From an uncultured Actinomycetes bacterium (GTDB lineage: Bacteria > Actinomycetota > Actinomycetes > Nanopelagicales > Nanopelagicaceae): a DNA stretch of 64,000 nt. Location of the stretch: the NCBI GenBank assembly GCA_903873185.1, contig CAIQNN010000007.1:20549-84548 (forward strand), written 5' to 3'. The notes beneath the pieces were generated by a model, which was not told the DNA's origin, did no database searches, and was given only the letters and a program-made list of their open reading frames with translations. Position numbers and translations under genes: made by a program. Below, piece after piece: positions 36,451-47,432 of this stretch; the stretch's first letter is position 1; every line of letters starts with the position of its first letter.

Positions 36451-37665
36451 TTAGGCCATCGCAACTTTCAGATTCTCATCGATCGAAGCCAAGAAATCTT
36501 GCGTAGTCTGCCAAGGGGCATCAGGTGAGATGAGGATGGCAAGATCCTTTGTCATCTTTCCGGATTCAACCGTCTCGATACAAATACGCTCAAGGGTCGC
36601 CGAGAATTTTGCTAGTTCAGGATTGTTATCCAACTTCGCCCGATGCGAGAGCCCTTGGGTCCAAGCAAAGATGGAAGCGATTGGGTTGGTCGAGGTTGGC
36701 TTACCTTGCTGATGCATTCGGTAGTGACGAGTCACAGTTCCGTGTGCTGCTTCAGCTTCAACAGTGCGACCATCTGGACTCATCAATACGCTGGTCATCA
36801 AACCAAGTGAGCCATAACCTTGAGCAACGGTGTCGGATTGAACATCACCGTCATAGTTCTTACAGGCCCATACATAGCCGCCCGGCCAGCGAAGCGCCGT
36901 TGCAACCATGTCATCGATCAAACGATGCTCGTATTCAATGCCGGCAGCTTGGAACTTATCCTTGAATTCGGCATCAAAAACTTCAGCAAAGAGGTCTTTG
37001 AAGCGGCCATCGTAAGCTTTCAAGATTGTGTTTTTGGTGGATAGGTAAACCGGGTACTTGCGATTAAGACCGTAGTTCATTGATGCTCGGGCAAAGTCGC
37101 GGATCGATTCATCCAAGTTGTACATACCCATAGCAACACCAGAGCCAGGGAAATCGAAGACATTGAATTCCATTGGAGCGGAGCCATCGGTTGGTGTGAA
37201 GGTCATCGTTAGTTTTCCGGCTGAAGGAACGCGAAAATCTGTGGCCTTGTATTGATCACCGAAAGCGTGACGGCCGATAACGATTGGCTTGGTCCAGTGT
37301 GGAACTAAACGTGGAACATTGCTGATGATGATTGGCTCACGAAAAATCACGCCGCCCAAAATATTGCGAACCGTTCCGTTAGGTGACTTCCACATCTGCT
37401 TCAAACCGAACTCTTCTACTCGAGCTTCATCTGGTGTGATCGTCGCGCACTTAACGCCGACACCATGCTTTTGGATGGCATAAGCAGAATCGATAGTTAC
37501 CTGATCGTTGGTGGCATCACGATGTTCAATTCCGAGATCGTAATATTCAAGATTCACATCCAAATAAGGAAGAATTAGTTGGTCTTTGATGAATTGCCAG
37601 ATAATTCTGGTCATCTCATCGCCATCTAGTTCGACGACTGTTCCCGTTACCTTGATCTTTGACAT
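36451..37665 (-). CDS. icd: NADP-dependent isocitrate dehydrogenase (homodimeric type II)
   Basis: Oxidative decarboxylation of isocitrate in the TCA cycle. The 404 residues belong to the eukaryote-like homodimeric NADP-IDH type: [13 protein letters not shown] at the start, [22 protein letters not shown] and [14 protein letters not shown] site containing AAGGA precedes the ATG. It lies downstream of mdh by 38 bases, so these two TCA enzymes are probably co-expressed. Confidence 0.95.
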   Translation of the reverse strand: MSKIKVTGTVVELDGDEMTRIIWQFIKDQLILPYLDVNLEYYDLGIEHRDATNDQVTIDSAYAIQKHGVGVKCATITPDEARVEEFGLKQMWKSPNGTVRNILGGVIFREPIIISNVPRLVPHWTKPIVIGRHAFGDQYKATDFRVPSAGKLTMTFTPTDGSAPMEFNVFDFPGSGVAMGMYNLDESIRDFARASMNYGLNRKYPVYLSTKNTILKAYDGRFKDLFAEVFDAEFKDKFQAAGIEYEHRLIDDMVATALRWPGGYVWACKNYDGDVQSDTVAQGYGSLGLMTSVLMSPDGRTVEAEAAHGTVTRHYRMHQQGKPTSTNPIASIFAWTQGLSHRAKLDNNPELAKFSATLERICIETVESGKMTKDLAILISPDAPWQTTQDFLASIDENLKVAMA

Positions 37666-37703
37666 ATCTCGTCCTTCTTATCCGGGTTAATGGTTCCTAT
37701 AAA

Positions 37704-38660
37704 TTAGAGATCTTTTACGTCAGCTTGCTTTGCGCGTACTGCTTCGGCAGCTGCCTTTAGTGCAGAAAGTTCGGAGTCAGTTAAATTACCTTCAACGACT
37801 TTACGAATTCCGGTCTTACCGATTTCGGCTTCAACGCCAAGATAAACACCGCTAATTCCATATTCGCCATCGACCCAAGCACAGACTGGCATCACTGCGC
37901 CAGAATCTTCGATTACGGCCTTTGCCATTCGAGCGGCAGCAGCTGATGGGGCGTAGTAAGCCGAACCAGTTTTTAATAACGCGACAACTTCAGCACCGCC
38001 ATTGCGGGTGCGATCTACAAGTTCAGCGATATCGGATTCACTCAAGAATGTTGTAAGTGGTTGACCATTTACTAAGCAACGGCTTGGGACTGGAACCATC
38101 GTGTCGCCATGGGAACCAAGTGTCAGAGTTTTTACTGAACTGACGGGTACGGCGAGTTTTTCAGCCACGAAGTAGGTAAAGCGAGCGGTATCTAACATTC
38201 CAGCTTGACCCATGACGCGATTCTTTGGGAATGCGGTTGCAAGTTGAGTAAGCGCAGTCATTTCATCCAGTGGATTTGAAACCACGATGATGACAGCTTG
38301 AGGTGAATGCTTAGCAATATTTTCAGCAACGCCGCGAACGATCCCGGCATTGACTCCAATTAGATCCATGCGGCTCATACCTGGTTTGCGAGGTAAGCCA
38401 GCAGTAATAACTACAACGTCGGAGTTGGCAGTTGCTTCATAGCCCGCGCCATCCGCAGTGGTAGTTGCTCCGATTACCTTGGTTTCGAAACCTTCGATGG
38501 AGCGCGACTGATTCATGTCGAGCGCCAAGCCTTCAGGTTTGCCTTCGACAATATCGGTCAAGACCACGGTCTCAAAGATGTCGTATTCGGCTAAGCGAAG
38601 TGCAGTGGTAGAGCCATAGAAACCAGCTCCGACTACGGTTACTTTTCCAGATCTGCTCAT
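37704..38660 (-). CDS. mdh: Malate dehydrogenase (LDH-like, type III)
   Basis: Interconverts malate and oxaloacetate. The 318 residues have the NAD motif VGAGFYGSTTA. Active-site residues include the two Arg in LPRKPGMSRMD, which mark malate rather than lactate specificity, and the catalytic His in GSHGDTMVP. The ATG at 38660 follows GAGAGGG; the frame continues upstream without a better start. Confidence 0.94.
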   Translation of the reverse strand: MSRSGKVTVVGAGFYGSTTALRLAEYDIFETVVLTDIVEGKPEGLALDMNQSRSIEGFETKVIGATTTADGAGYEATANSDVVVITAGLPRKPGMSRMDLIGVNAGIVRGVAENIAKHSPQAVIIVVSNPLDEMTALTQLATAFPKNRVMGQAGMLDTARFTYFVAEKLAVPVSSVKTLTLGSHGDTMVPVPSRCLVNGQPLTTFLSESDIAELVDRTRNGGAEVVALLKTGSAYYAPSAAAARMAKAVIEDSGAVMPVCAWVDGEYGISGVYLGVEAEIGKTGIRKVVEGNLTDSELSALKAAAEAVRAKQADVKDL

Positions 38661-38686
38661 TTTTCCCTCTCGATCACAGTTGAATA

Positions 38687-38932
38687 TTACTTGGCATGGG
38701 GCAGGGTCAACGCCACGGCAAAGAGCACCAGGCAAAGGCCCATCGGTATGAAAAGCTCGATTCGGCGACGTGGTACCGATCGAAAATATTTAATTAGAGC
38801 GTAAGTCCCGGTTCCCAAGGCGAGGAAGATCGCACCAGTTCGCACACCGCCAAAAACGCCGATAGTTCCACCAGTCACAATGAGAATTAGAGCTACCACT
38901 CGCAGCCGGCTCATTCCCAAAGAGTTAATCAT
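38687..38932 (-). CDS. DUF3017 family small membrane protein
   Basis: An 81-residue protein with two or three hydrophobic helices and a basic loop ([10 protein letters not shown]). It fits DUF3017, an actinobacterial family of unknown function often found next to folD, as here. It overlaps the folD stop as ATGA. Topology suggests an integral membrane protein. Confidence 0.82.
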   Translation of the reverse strand: MINSLGMSRLRVVALILIVTGGTIGVFGGVRTGAIFLALGTGTYALIKYFRSVPRRRIELFIPMGLCLVLFAVALTLPHAK

Positions 38933-39768
38933 TGGCGAGCGGCGGCCATTTCAACGACATTGGTAAGCAGCATCGCCCGAGTCATTGGGCCGACGCCGCC
39001 GGGCATCGGTGCTACATATGAAGCAACTTCTAAAACACTAGGGTGAACATCACCGAGCAAGCCAGCTGGTGTTCTGGTAATTCCGACATCAAGAACAACT
39101 GCACCAGATTTAATCATTGCCTTAGTTAAGAAATGCGCCTGACCAATAGCTGCAATCACGATGTCGGCGTTAAGAGTGTGGCGCAGAACATCTTTGGTAG
39201 CAGTGTGAGTAATGGTGACCGTTGCATCATCACCTTTGCGGCTAAGTAATAACCCGAGCGGGCGACCAACCGTTAATCCCCGGCCCATGACTACGACCTC
39301 GGCGCCTCTGGTGGAAATGTTGTAGCGGTGAAGAAGTTCAACTATGCCTCTGGGGGTGCAGGGAAGCGGTGCAGCTTCTCCGATAACTAACTTTCCTAAA
39401 TTCAGCGGGTGAAGTCCATCGGCATCTTTATCGGGATCAATACTCTCTAGAACTTTATTGGCCGAAATACCCTTTGGGACTGGAAGTTGCACGATATAGC
39501 CGGTGCATTCTTTGCTCTCATTTAAATCTTTAATGGCAGCTAAGACATCGGCCTCGCTGGCAGATGCTGGGAGGTCAACCCGAATCGAGGTGATTCCAAC
39601 TTCAGCGCAATCGCGATGTTTGCCCGCTACATATGATTGTGATCCAGGGTCTTCGCCAACTAGAACGGTGCCAAGGCCTGGCTTTACGGCCATCTCCGCG
39701 ACTCGAACTTTTAGCTCTAATTTGATCGCAGCAGCAGTGGCTTTGCCATCTAGTATTTGCGCGCTCAC
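38929..39768 (-). CDS. folD: Bifunctional methylene-THF dehydrogenase / methenyl-THF cyclohydrolase
   Basis: Interconverts 5,10-methylene- and 10-formyl-tetrahydrofolate, supplying formyl groups for PurN and PurH encoded just upstream. The 279 residues contain the [13 protein letters not shown] segment with the catalytic Lys, [11 protein letters not shown], and [14 protein letters not shown]. The start is a GTG with TAAGAT six bases upstream. Confidence 0.95.
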   Translation of the reverse strand: MSAQILDGKATAAAIKLELKVRVAEMAVKPGLGTVLVGEDPGSQSYVAGKHRDCAEVGITSIRVDLPASASEADVLAAIKDLNESKECTGYIVQLPVPKGISANKVLESIDPDKDADGLHPLNLGKLVIGEAAPLPCTPRGIVELLHRYNISTRGAEVVVMGRGLTVGRPLGLLLSRKGDDATVTITHTATKDVLRHTLNADIVIAAIGQAHFLTKAMIKSGAVVLDVGITRTPAGLLGDVHPSVLEVASYVAPMPGGVGPMTRAMLLTNVVEMAAARQ

Positions 39769-39774
39769 GCCGCC

Positions 39775-39780
39775 ATCTTA
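39775..39780 (-). promoter_or_regulatory. -10 element of folD, leaderless start
   Basis: TAAGAT on the minus strand, six bases before the GTG at 39768. Confidence 0.55.
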
Positions 39781-39819
39781 ATGGAGCCAAGTTGACGTGG
39801 AATCTCGCGTAAGTGTGAT

Positions 39820-41367
39820 TTAAGAGTGAGAGAAATGTCTAACTCCAGTGAAAAACATTGCAACATTGCTTGCTTTGGCGGCGGCGATTACCTCTTCATC
39901 TCGGATGCTGCCACCTGGCTGAACTACCGCGCTCACGCCAGCAGCAATCAAAATTTCAAGGCCGTCGGCAAAAGGAAAGAAGGCATCGCTTGCGGCGACG
40001 CTACCTGTGGCGCGTTCACCAGCTCGTCGAACTGCCAAGATGGCCGAATCCACCCGGTTCACCTGACCCATCCCTACTCCGACCGATGCTCCCGATTTGG
40101 CCAGTAAAATCGCATTGCTTTTCACGGCCCTTACCGAGCGCCAGGCAAAGAGTAAATCTTGCAAAACCTCTTCGCTTACTGGATCCCCCGCCACCTGCTG
40201 CCAAGACGAGGCGGCATCGCCAGGAGCGTCAATCTGATCTGAAGTTTGAATTAATAGGCCACCAGATATTGGTCGAAGTTCTTCGGCAGGGAGCGAATAT
40301 CCAGGAATGACCATAATCCGGATATTTGGTTTCTTAGATAAAAGTTCGATTGCCGCTTCTTCAAATGCCGGAGCGATTATTACTTCGGTGAAGATGGTTG
40401 CAACTTTCGTCGCCATTTCAAGGGTCACTTCACGATTGGCGGCAATCACGCCCCCAAACGCAGAAACCGGGTCACACTCGTGCGCCTTCAAATGTGCCTG
40501 AGCAATTGTCGGGGCAACTGCAATCCCACATGGATTGGCATGTTTTATTATCGCAACGCAAGGTTCGGCATGATCGTATGCTGCGCGGATTGCCGCATCG
40601 CCGTCGGTGTAGTTGTTGAATGACATCTCTTTGCCGTGCAATTGCTTTGCATTGGCGATTCCAACTGTTCCACCTATGGAACTGTGAAATAGGGCGGCGC
40701 CTTGATGAGGATTTTCGCCGTAGCGAAGATCAGCGCTCTTCTTCCAGATTTCACCTTTCCAATTCTTTTCACTTTCTAACGCCGCAGCCAACCAAGTAGC
40801 GATCGCCACATCGTATTCCGCCGTCTTTCGATAAGTTTCCATCGCTAACGTTTGACGTTGCGGCAGTGTAAAGCCACCGTTTTCAATTGCTGTCATCAAC
40901 AATGGATATTGGGTGGGGTCAGAAATTACCGCAACCGAATTGTGATTCTTGGCTGCGCCTCGGAGCATGCTGGGGCCGCCAATATCAATTTGTTCAATAC
41001 ATTCGGCAAACTCTGCGCCCGATGCAATGGTTTCGGTAAACGGATACAAATTAATAACTACCAAATCGAAAGTTTCAATATTATGTTCTGCAAGTTGCCG
41101 AAGGTGATCCGGATCGGATTGATCGGCGAGCAAGCCGCCGTGAATACGTGGGTGAAGCGTCTTTACTCGGCCACCTAGCATTTCCGGAAAGCCGGTGTAT
41201 TCCTCTACGGGTGTGACTGGAATTCCCGCGGCTAGTAATGTCTTCGCAGTCGAACCAGTTGAAAGCAATTCAACGCCAGCTCGATGTAGGGCAACGCCAA
41301 TCTCAACTAAGCCAACTTTGTTGTAAACGCTGATAAGTGCTCGCCGCAGTGGCTTCCGATCGGTCAT
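39820..41367 (-). CDS. purH: AICAR transformylase / IMP cyclohydrolase
   Basis: Catalyses the last two steps of IMP synthesis. The 515 residues have an N-terminal IMP cyclohydrolase domain ([37 protein letters not shown]) and a C-terminal transformylase domain ([27 protein letters not shown]). It overlaps the purN stop by four bases. The purN-purH order downstream of perM is shared with mycobacteria. Confidence 0.95.
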   Translation of the reverse strand: MTDRKPLRRALISVYNKVGLVEIGVALHRAGVELLSTGSTAKTLLAAGIPVTPVEEYTGFPEMLGGRVKTLHPRIHGGLLADQSDPDHLRQLAEHNIETFDLVVINLYPFTETIASGAEFAECIEQIDIGGPSMLRGAAKNHNSVAVISDPTQYPLLMTAIENGGFTLPQRQTLAMETYRKTAEYDVAIATWLAAALESEKNWKGEIWKKSADLRYGENPHQGAALFHSSIGGTVGIANAKQLHGKEMSFNNYTDGDAAIRAAYDHAEPCVAIIKHANPCGIAVAPTIAQAHLKAHECDPVSAFGGVIAANREVTLEMATKVATIFTEVIIAPAFEEAAIELLSKKPNIRIMVIPGYSLPAEELRPISGGLLIQTSDQIDAPGDAASSWQQVAGDPVSEEVLQDLLFAWRSVRAVKSNAILLAKSGASVGVGMGQVNRVDSAILAVRRAGERATGSVAASDAFFPFADGLEILIAAGVSAVVQPGGSIRDEEVIAAAKASNVAMFFTGVRHFSHS

Positions 41368-41930
41368 TGCTCCCCCGTGTCTAATAGCTTTTTAAGCGTC
41401 TCGACAATGAGAATTCGCTCCTGAATCTTAATGCGTTCATGCAACTCTGATTGGCTATCGCCGGGAAGGACTGGAACTTCGACTTGTTTGATTATCGGGC
41501 CAGTATCAACACCTTCATCAACCCAATGAACGGTAGTCCCAGTCACTGAGACACCTGCAGCTAAGGCATCACGGACTGCATGCGCTCCAGGGAAAGATGG
41601 CAAAAGTGCCGGATGAGTATTTAAAACTTTAAATCGGCGCACAAATTCTGGTGCCAGGATTCGCATAAACCCAACGCTAACTACTAAATCTGGTTCGTGA
41701 TCTGCAACCAAGTTAAGCAGGCTCTGGTTCCACTGTTTGCGATCGGGGCCAAGAGGTAGATAGTGGCTGTCAACGTCGTGCGACTTAGCTCGCACCAAAC
41801 TTTGGGAATCTTTATCGGATATCAAGGCAACAATTTCAAGCTCTAACTCGCCCGAATCAACAGCGCCAAATATCGCCTCGGCTATGGAACCAGAGCCGGA
41901 TGAAAGAATCAGGATTTTCTTTTTAGCCAC
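41364..41930 (-). CDS. purN: Phosphoribosylglycinamide formyltransferase
   Basis: Uses 10-formyl-THF to formylate GAR. About 188 residues: [15 protein letters not shown] at the start, [10 protein letters not shown], catalytic Asn/His region in [16 protein letters not shown], and the Asp in [12 protein letters not shown]. The GTG at 41930 is preferred; a TTG three codons upstream is the alternative, and both overlap the preceding perM-like gene. It is coupled to purH. Confidence 0.93.
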   Translation of the reverse strand: MAKKKILILSSGSGSIAEAIFGAVDSGELELEIVALISDKDSQSLVRAKSHDVDSHYLPLGPDRKQWNQSLLNLVADHEPDLVVSVGFMRILAPEFVRRFKVLNTHPALLPSFPGAHAVRDALAAGVSVTGTTVHWVDEGVDTGPIIKQVEVPVLPGDSQSELHERIKIQERILIVETLKKLLDTGEQ

Positions 41931-43014
41931 GATGAACAAACTTTCGAATGGCGGCAGGGAGATATTGAAAAAATGCAGCTGCTACAAATAGCGCTAACAA
42001 AAGTTCGCTCGGTAATTTCCACCAATCAGTCCCGACTGGGGTTAAAGCCTGAGTTACCAGCGAGCCAGAGTTTAAGAAAGCTGCCAACGACAATATTAAG
42101 AAACAAAAGAGCGCAATTTTTCCGAGGGATATCTGGCGCTTTGCCAATGTAGAAAAACTTCGATTAATGTGAAAGACCATTAAAGCGGCAACTGCCAGAA
42201 TTAAACTAAGACCGTAAATTGCGGTTGGATGTTTTCCAGTGGGCAAAGCCGCGAGTAGCGGAATGGCTGGTATTTCTCGTAAGTTGAAATGAAAGGGAGA
42301 AATCGAAGTTGCCGCACCTAACGAGAATCCAAGGCCACCAAAATATGAGATGGCACTGATTGCAAGGTTAGGCAGATAGAGGATTTGCAGGAGTAAGAAC
42401 AGGGCACCGCCGATCCAACCTGGTGCGATAACTGTCGTTAAATCTTTGACTATTTGGTAATGAGCAATAAGTGATATCCCTACCGCGAGAGCGCCAAGCC
42501 CCCATAACGCTAAAAGTAAGTAGCTTGGGATGCGAAACTTACGAAAGAATGAATGGTCAAAGTCCAGCGTGGAAAGTAAGCCAATTCCCAAAGTAAATGG
42601 CGCCGCCAAAGACCAGATTGGATGCACTCCTCTGGTGCTAGCTAGAAATGCAATCAGGGTGGCTAGCGTGGAATACCAAAACAAGAAGAAGATCCGGGCA
42701 GCTCGAATCTGAGAAATCTCCGCCGTCAATCGCCGAAAGCTATTGCGCAACACCAACCACGGAAAGATCACGGCGCCAATCGGCAAGAAAGTTAGGGCAC
42801 CCAATGATTGGTTCGGCGGGATTAGTAATTTTAACGGTACCAAGTGCGCACCAAGCCAGAGCCACAACGCAGCACGAACCGGGTCGGTGGTGTTCCCTGC
42901 TGAACTACCCGCCGTTGCCCAAGCTATCAAGGCAATGAAAGCGAGCGGAAAAAGAAGAAGCGCAACACTTCGCATCGCCTGTTGGAGCGAAAGCAAAATG
43001 ATGCGCTTAGGCAT
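41923..43014 (-). CDS. DUF6350/PerM-like polytopic membrane protein
   Basis: An integral membrane protein of 363 residues with about eight to ten hydrophobic segments and few recognisable motifs. Its position between sucD and purN matches perM (Rv0955) of M. tuberculosis, a membrane protein connected to cell division under stress. Assignment rests on synteny and topology more than on conserved residues. It starts five bases after the sucD stop and overlaps purN. Confidence 0.75.
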   Translation of the reverse strand: MPKRIILLSLQQAMRSVALLLFPLAFIALIAWATAGSSAGNTTDPVRAALWLWLGAHLVPLKLLIPPNQSLGALTFLPIGAVIFPWLVLRNSFRRLTAEISQIRAARIFFLFWYSTLATLIAFLASTRGVHPIWSLAAPFTLGIGLLSTLDFDHSFFRKFRIPSYLLLALWGLGALAVGISLIAHYQIVKDLTTVIAPGWIGGALFLLLQILYLPNLAISAISYFGGLGFSLGAATSISPFHFNLREIPAIPLLAALPTGKHPTAIYGLSLILAVAALMVFHINRSFSTLAKRQISLGKIALFCFLILSLAAFLNSGSLVTQALTPVGTDWWKLPSELLLALFVAAAFFQYLPAAIRKFVHRG

Positions 43015-43018
43015 CTAC

Positions 43019-43900
43019 TTATCCGTTAAGAATTTTGCGCATTAGCGCCGCAGTCTCGCTCGGGGTTTTACCCACTGCGACACCAACAGCTTCTAGGGCT
43101 TCCTTCTTTGCAGCAGCCGTCCCAGAGGAGCCAGAAACAATGGCGCCAGCGTGGCCCATTGTCTTTCCTTCTGGGGCAGTGAATCCAGCTACATAACCGA
43201 CAACTGGTTTGGTCACATATTCGCCGATAAAGGCAGCCGCACGCTCTTCGGCATCGCCGCCGATCTCACCGATCATGACGATTGCATCGGTATCTGGGTC
43301 ATCTTGAAAAGCGCGAAGACAATCGATGTGAGTAGTTCCGATGATTGGATCGCCACCAATTCCGACCGCGGTGCTGAAACCAAAATCGCGAAGCTCGTAC
43401 ATCATTTGATAAGTCAGCGTTCCAGACTTGGAAACCAAACCAATTCGACCTGGACCGGTGATATCGGCTGGAATGATTCCGATATTGGATTTACCGGGGC
43501 TGATAAGTCCGGGGCAGTTAGGTCCGATTAACCTGGTTGTTCCTTTGCTTTGTGCATATGCAAAGAAGGCGGCCGCATCATGAACTGGAATACCTTCAGT
43601 GATTACAACAACGATTGGCAACGCGGCATCGATAGCGTCAATAACTGCAGCCTTTGCGAACTTGGGTGGGACGAAAATCACCGATGCATTCGCTCCAGTA
43701 GCGGCAACAGCTTCGGAGACTGAGTTGAAGACCGGGATGGACTTGCCATCCATGTCGACTACTTGGCCACCTTTGCCGGGGGTAACTCCACCAACAATAT
43801 TTGTTCCAGATGCGAGCATGCGCTTGGTGTGCTTGGTTCCTTCGGAGCCAGTCATACCTTGTACAAGTACTTTGCTGTGCTCATTGATAAAAATGGCCAT
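43019..43900 (-). CDS. sucD: Succinate--CoA ligase alpha subunit
   Basis: Carries the phosphohistidine of succinyl-CoA synthetase. The 293 residues show the CoA-binding [24 protein letters not shown], and GHAGAIVSG with the active His. The ATG overlaps the sucC stop as TAATG. Confidence 0.96.
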   Translation of the reverse strand: MAIFINEHSKVLVQGMTGSEGTKHTKRMLASGTNIVGGVTPGKGGQVVDMDGKSIPVFNSVSEAVAATGANASVIFVPPKFAKAAVIDAIDAALPIVVVITEGIPVHDAAAFFAYAQSKGTTRLIGPNCPGLISPGKSNIGIIPADITGPGRIGLVSKSGTLTYQMMYELRDFGFSTAVGIGGDPIIGTTHIDCLRAFQDDPDTDAIVMIGEIGGDAEERAAAFIGEYVTKPVVGYVAGFTAPEGKTMGHAGAIVSGSSGTAAAKKEALEAVGVAVGKTPSETAALMRKILNG

Positions 43901-45060
43901 TACTTTGCCGCCAATTCTGCTGCTCGGGCAGCCGCGCCATCCATGGTGTCTAAAATTTCAATCAGAGGATGCGCCGCTTCTTTTAGAATTCGACGACCTT
44001 CAATTACATTGTTTCCATCGAGGCGAACAACGATTGGCTTTGTTGCCGCTGCGCCGAGAATTTCCAGCGCTTGAACAATGCCATTTGCAACGGCGTCGCA
44101 AGCGGTGATGCCGCCAAATACATTTACAAAGACGCTCTTAACATCGGTGTCGCCCAAGATGATGGCTAAGCCATTTGCCATGACTTCAGCAGAAGCGCCG
44201 CCGCCAATATCGAGGAAGTTCGCCGGCTTTACGCCGTACTTTTCGCCGGCATAAGCAACTACATCGAGAGTGCTCATTACTAAGCCAGCACCATTCCCGA
44301 TGATTCCAACTTCGCCATCGAGCTTTACATAGTTCAGATCCTTCTCTTTAGCTAACGCTTCGAGCGGATTGGTTGCTGCGTGATCAATAAGCGCTTCGTG
44401 GCCCGGGTGGCGAAAAGCTGCATTGTCATCCAATGTAACTTTGCCATCGAGGGCAATGACGCGACCATCTTCAGTTTTAACCAGCGGATTAATCTCCATC
44501 AAGGTGGCATCTTCTGCAAGGAAGGCCGCCCATAATTTCAAGAGCACATCAACAACTTGATCAACTACATCTGCTGGGAATTGGCCACCTAAAACTATTT
44601 CGCGCGCTTTTTCGGCAGAGATGCCCACATTTGGATCAATACCGACTCGAGCTAACTTCTCTGGTGAGGTATGCGCTACCTCTTCAATTTCCATGCCGCC
44701 AGCTACTGAAGCCATAACAAGGAAGTTGCGATTGGCTCGATCAAGCAAAATAGCTAGGTAATACTCGCTGGCAATTGGAGCTGCCTGCGCAATCATCACT
44801 TTATGAACGATGTGACCCTTGATATCCATTCCAAGAATCGCCTCGGCTTTAATCCGAGCATCTGCAGCGTCTATGGCTAGCTTTACACCGCCCGCTTTTC
44901 CGCGGCCACCAACTTTGACTTGTGCTTTAACAACAACTTTTCCACCCATCGACGCTGCGGCACTTTCGGCTTCAGCCGGGGTTGTGGCGACGGCACCAGC
45001 AAGAACTGGTACGCCATGAGATTCGAAAAGATCTCGAGCTTGATACTCGAAAAGATCCAC
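43900..45060 (-). CDS. sucC: Succinate--CoA ligase beta subunit
   Basis: ATP-grasp beta subunit of succinyl-CoA synthetase in the TCA cycle. The 386 residues begin [42 protein letters not shown] and [13 protein letters not shown] are family signatures. The start is a GTG seven bases after GGGG. Confidence 0.96.
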   Translation of the reverse strand: MDLFEYQARDLFESHGVPVLAGAVATTPAEAESAAASMGGKVVVKAQVKVGGRGKAGGVKLAIDAADARIKAEAILGMDIKGHIVHKVMIAQAAPIASEYYLAILLDRANRNFLVMASVAGGMEIEEVAHTSPEKLARVGIDPNVGISAEKAREIVLGGQFPADVVDQVVDVLLKLWAAFLAEDATLMEINPLVKTEDGRVIALDGKVTLDDNAAFRHPGHEALIDHAATNPLEALAKEKDLNYVKLDGEVGIIGNGAGLVMSTLDVVAYAGEKYGVKPANFLDIGGGASAEVMANGLAIILGDTDVKSVFVNVFGGITACDAVANGIVQALEILGAAATKPIVVRLDGNNVIEGRRILKEAAHPLIEILDTMDGAAARAAELAAK

Positions 45061-45111
45061 TAATTACCCCGATTCGTAGATGTATGGGCAGATCGGAATT
45101 GTAACGACAAT

Positions 45112-47343
45112 TTATAGTCGCTCTACCGGCGCATAGCGAAGCAGCAGCCGCTTCTCACCAGCTGAGCCGAAGTTGATGGTGGCCTGAGCGCGATCGCCCT
45201 CGCCATCGACGGCCAAGACTGTCCCTAAACCAAATGTGTCATGAGACACACGATCCCCAACGTTCAAGACCAAATTTGTTGTGGTTCGAACACCGGTGGC
45301 TCTGGCGACTGGCCCGCTCTTTCGGATCGTTGAAACTCGAGAGTTATTAAATGTTGGGGTGCTGGGCTGATTCCACTCAACTAACGAAGCAGGAATTTCG
45401 CTAAGGAATCGCGAGGAGGGGTTATAGGTTGGTGAACCCCATGAAGATCGGTATTCGGCGCGAGTTACGTAGAGCCGCTCCCTAGCTCTGGTTAACCCGA
45501 CATAAGCCAAGCGCCGCTCTTCCTCGATCTCATTCTTATCTCCGAGGCTTCGAGTGTGGGGAAATATTCCCTCTTCCATGCCGGTAAGGAATACGGTCGG
45601 AAATTCCAAACCCTTGGCGGTGTGCAGCGTCATCAAAGTAACCACGCCACCGTGATCCTCGCCCTCTGGAATCTGATCCGAATCTGCAACTAGCGAGACA
45701 TCTTCCAAAAACCCAGTCAACGAAATCTCTTCGCCTTCATCAACTTCAGACTCTTCATATTCACTTGCAACCGACACTAGCTCTTGCAAATTCTCGACTC
45801 GGCTTTCATCCTGGGGATCGTCGCTGTTAATCAGCTCGGCAAGTAAACCTGTCTGTTCTAGTACGGCTTGAGCAATAACGCTCGGAGCAGTTTTTGCTTC
45901 AACCAGGGTCTGTAAAGTTATTATCAAATGAATGAAGTCATTAATGGCTGCCAGCGCGCGAGTTGGAATATTGGGGGCATCCTTCGCGCGACATAACGCG
46001 CTCCAGAACGATAATCCGCGCTCTTGTGCATATAGATCGACACAATCAAGGGCACGATCCCCAATGCCTCTTTTAGGCGTATTGATAACACGGCGCAGTG
46101 AAACTTCATCTTCGGAATTTACTAAGACTCTTAAATAGGCTAAGAAATCTTTTACCTCTTTTCGCTCATAGAAGCGAACCCCACCAACAACTTTGTAGGG
46201 AATGGCGATCCGAAGAAAAGACTCCTCGAATACTCGAGATTGAGCGTTGGTTCGATAAAAGATTGCGGTATCACCAGGTTGGGAGATCTCCTCGCGACGG
46301 AGCCGAGAGATTTCCTGGCAGACAAAGTCCGCTTCATCATGTTCGCTCTCAGCTATGTAACCAGTAATCATTGGCCCAACACCAGAATCGGACCAGAGGT
46401 TCTTCTCTTTGCGCCCCTCGTTATTTGAGATCACAGCATTAGCTGCGCTAAGGATATTTTGGGTAGAACGATAGTTTTGCTCTAACAAAATGGTTCTGGC
46501 ATCTTGGTAATCAGCTTCAAATTGCAAAATGTTTCTAATGTTTGCACCGCGAAAAGCATAAATAGATTGATCAGCATCGCCAACGACACAGAGTTCAGCA
46601 ATGGGAAATCCGTCCAGCGGATCGCCAACTAACTCTTTAATTAGAATGTACTGGGCATGATTAGTGTCTTGGTACTCGTCAACTAAGACATGACGAAACC
46701 GAGAACGGTAACGCGCCTTTGCTTCTGGAAAACGTTGAAGAAGTTCAACCGTTTTGCCAATTAAATCGTCGAAGTCCATCGCGTTCGATTTACCCAGGCG
46801 CTTTTGGTAAATGGCATATATGTCGGCCGCAACTTGCTGGAATAAGTTCTCGCTGCCATTTAAGTAATCGGCTGGGCCTAACAATTCATTCTTTGCTTGC
46901 GAAATTGCTCCCTGGATGGCGCGCGGAGCGTATTTCTTTGGATCAATCTTTAACTCTTTCATTACTGTGGTGATTAATTTGAGACTATCGCTGGAGTCAT
47001 AGATTGTGAATGAGTTGGTATAGCCCAACCTCACGGCTTCCTGACGCAGAATTCGCACACAGGCGGAGTGAAAGGTTGAAACCCACATCGAACGAGCTCG
47101 ATCTCCAACCAGATCGGCAACCCGCTCCTTCATCTCACCGGCCGCCTTGTTGGTGAAGGTAATGGCCAGAACTTCGAAGGGGGCAACTCCTCGTTCTGCC
47201 AACAAATAGGCGATCCGACGAGTAAGTACCCGAGTCTTGCCCGAGCCCGCTCCAGCAACCACCAACAACGGCGCCCCTTCGTGGGCGACCGCAGCCTGCT
47301 GAGGTGGATTTAGCCCTTGAAGAAGGGCGCTAACTGGATTCAC
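45112..47343 (-). CDS. UvrD/PcrA-type ATP-dependent DNA helicase
   Basis: Superfamily 1A 3'-5' helicase of 743 residues for repair and replication-conflict resolution. Motifs in order: GLNPPQQAAV (Q motif), GAGSGKTRVL (Walker A), VDEYQDTNHAQY, GDADQSIYAFRGA, QNYRST, TLHTAKGLEF and the VGLTRARERL motif VI. The C-terminal tail ends in a PcrA-type Tudor-like segment (GDRVSHDTFGLGTVLAVDG). The GTG at 47343 has TAGACT seven bases upstream; the TTG further up lies across that element. Mycobacterial uvrD1 likewise lies near sucC. Confidence 0.94.
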   Translation of the reverse strand: MNPVSALLQGLNPPQQAAVAHEGAPLLVVAGAGSGKTRVLTRRIAYLLAERGVAPFEVLAITFTNKAAGEMKERVADLVGDRARSMWVSTFHSACVRILRQEAVRLGYTNSFTIYDSSDSLKLITTVMKELKIDPKKYAPRAIQGAISQAKNELLGPADYLNGSENLFQQVAADIYAIYQKRLGKSNAMDFDDLIGKTVELLQRFPEAKARYRSRFRHVLVDEYQDTNHAQYILIKELVGDPLDGFPIAELCVVGDADQSIYAFRGANIRNILQFEADYQDARTILLEQNYRSTQNILSAANAVISNNEGRKEKNLWSDSGVGPMITGYIAESEHDEADFVCQEISRLRREEISQPGDTAIFYRTNAQSRVFEESFLRIAIPYKVVGGVRFYERKEVKDFLAYLRVLVNSEDEVSLRRVINTPKRGIGDRALDCVDLYAQERGLSFWSALCRAKDAPNIPTRALAAINDFIHLIITLQTLVEAKTAPSVIAQAVLEQTGLLAELINSDDPQDESRVENLQELVSVASEYEESEVDEGEEISLTGFLEDVSLVADSDQIPEGEDHGGVVTLMTLHTAKGLEFPTVFLTGMEEGIFPHTRSLGDKNEIEEERRLAYVGLTRARERLYVTRAEYRSSWGSPTYNPSSRFLSEIPASLVEWNQPSTPTFNNSRVSTIRKSGPVARATGVRTTTNLVLNVGDRVSHDTFGLGTVLAVDGEGDRAQATINFGSAGEKRLLLRYAPVERL

Positions 47344-47350
47344 GAAGTGG

Positions 47351-47356
47351 AGTCTA
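47351..47356 (-). promoter_or_regulatory. -10 element of the uvrD-like gene, leaderless start
   Basis: TAGACT on the minus strand, seven bases before the GTG at 47343. The same hexamer precedes guaB. Confidence 0.5.
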
Positions 47357-47432
47357 ACGGGGCAAAGTTCTGACAAAATCAGCCACTGCCCTGACCTTAA
47401 TAAAGCAAGTCTTCACTTAGAAGGAGCTACAA

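Noticed and set aside
39858..40310. 150-codon plus-strand open frame inside purH
   Set aside because: Arg/Pro-rich antisense frame with no motif, overlapping a complete purH.
43599..44108. 169-codon plus-strand open frame across the sucD/sucC junction
   Set aside because: Antisense to two canonical TCA-cycle genes; no recognisable domain.
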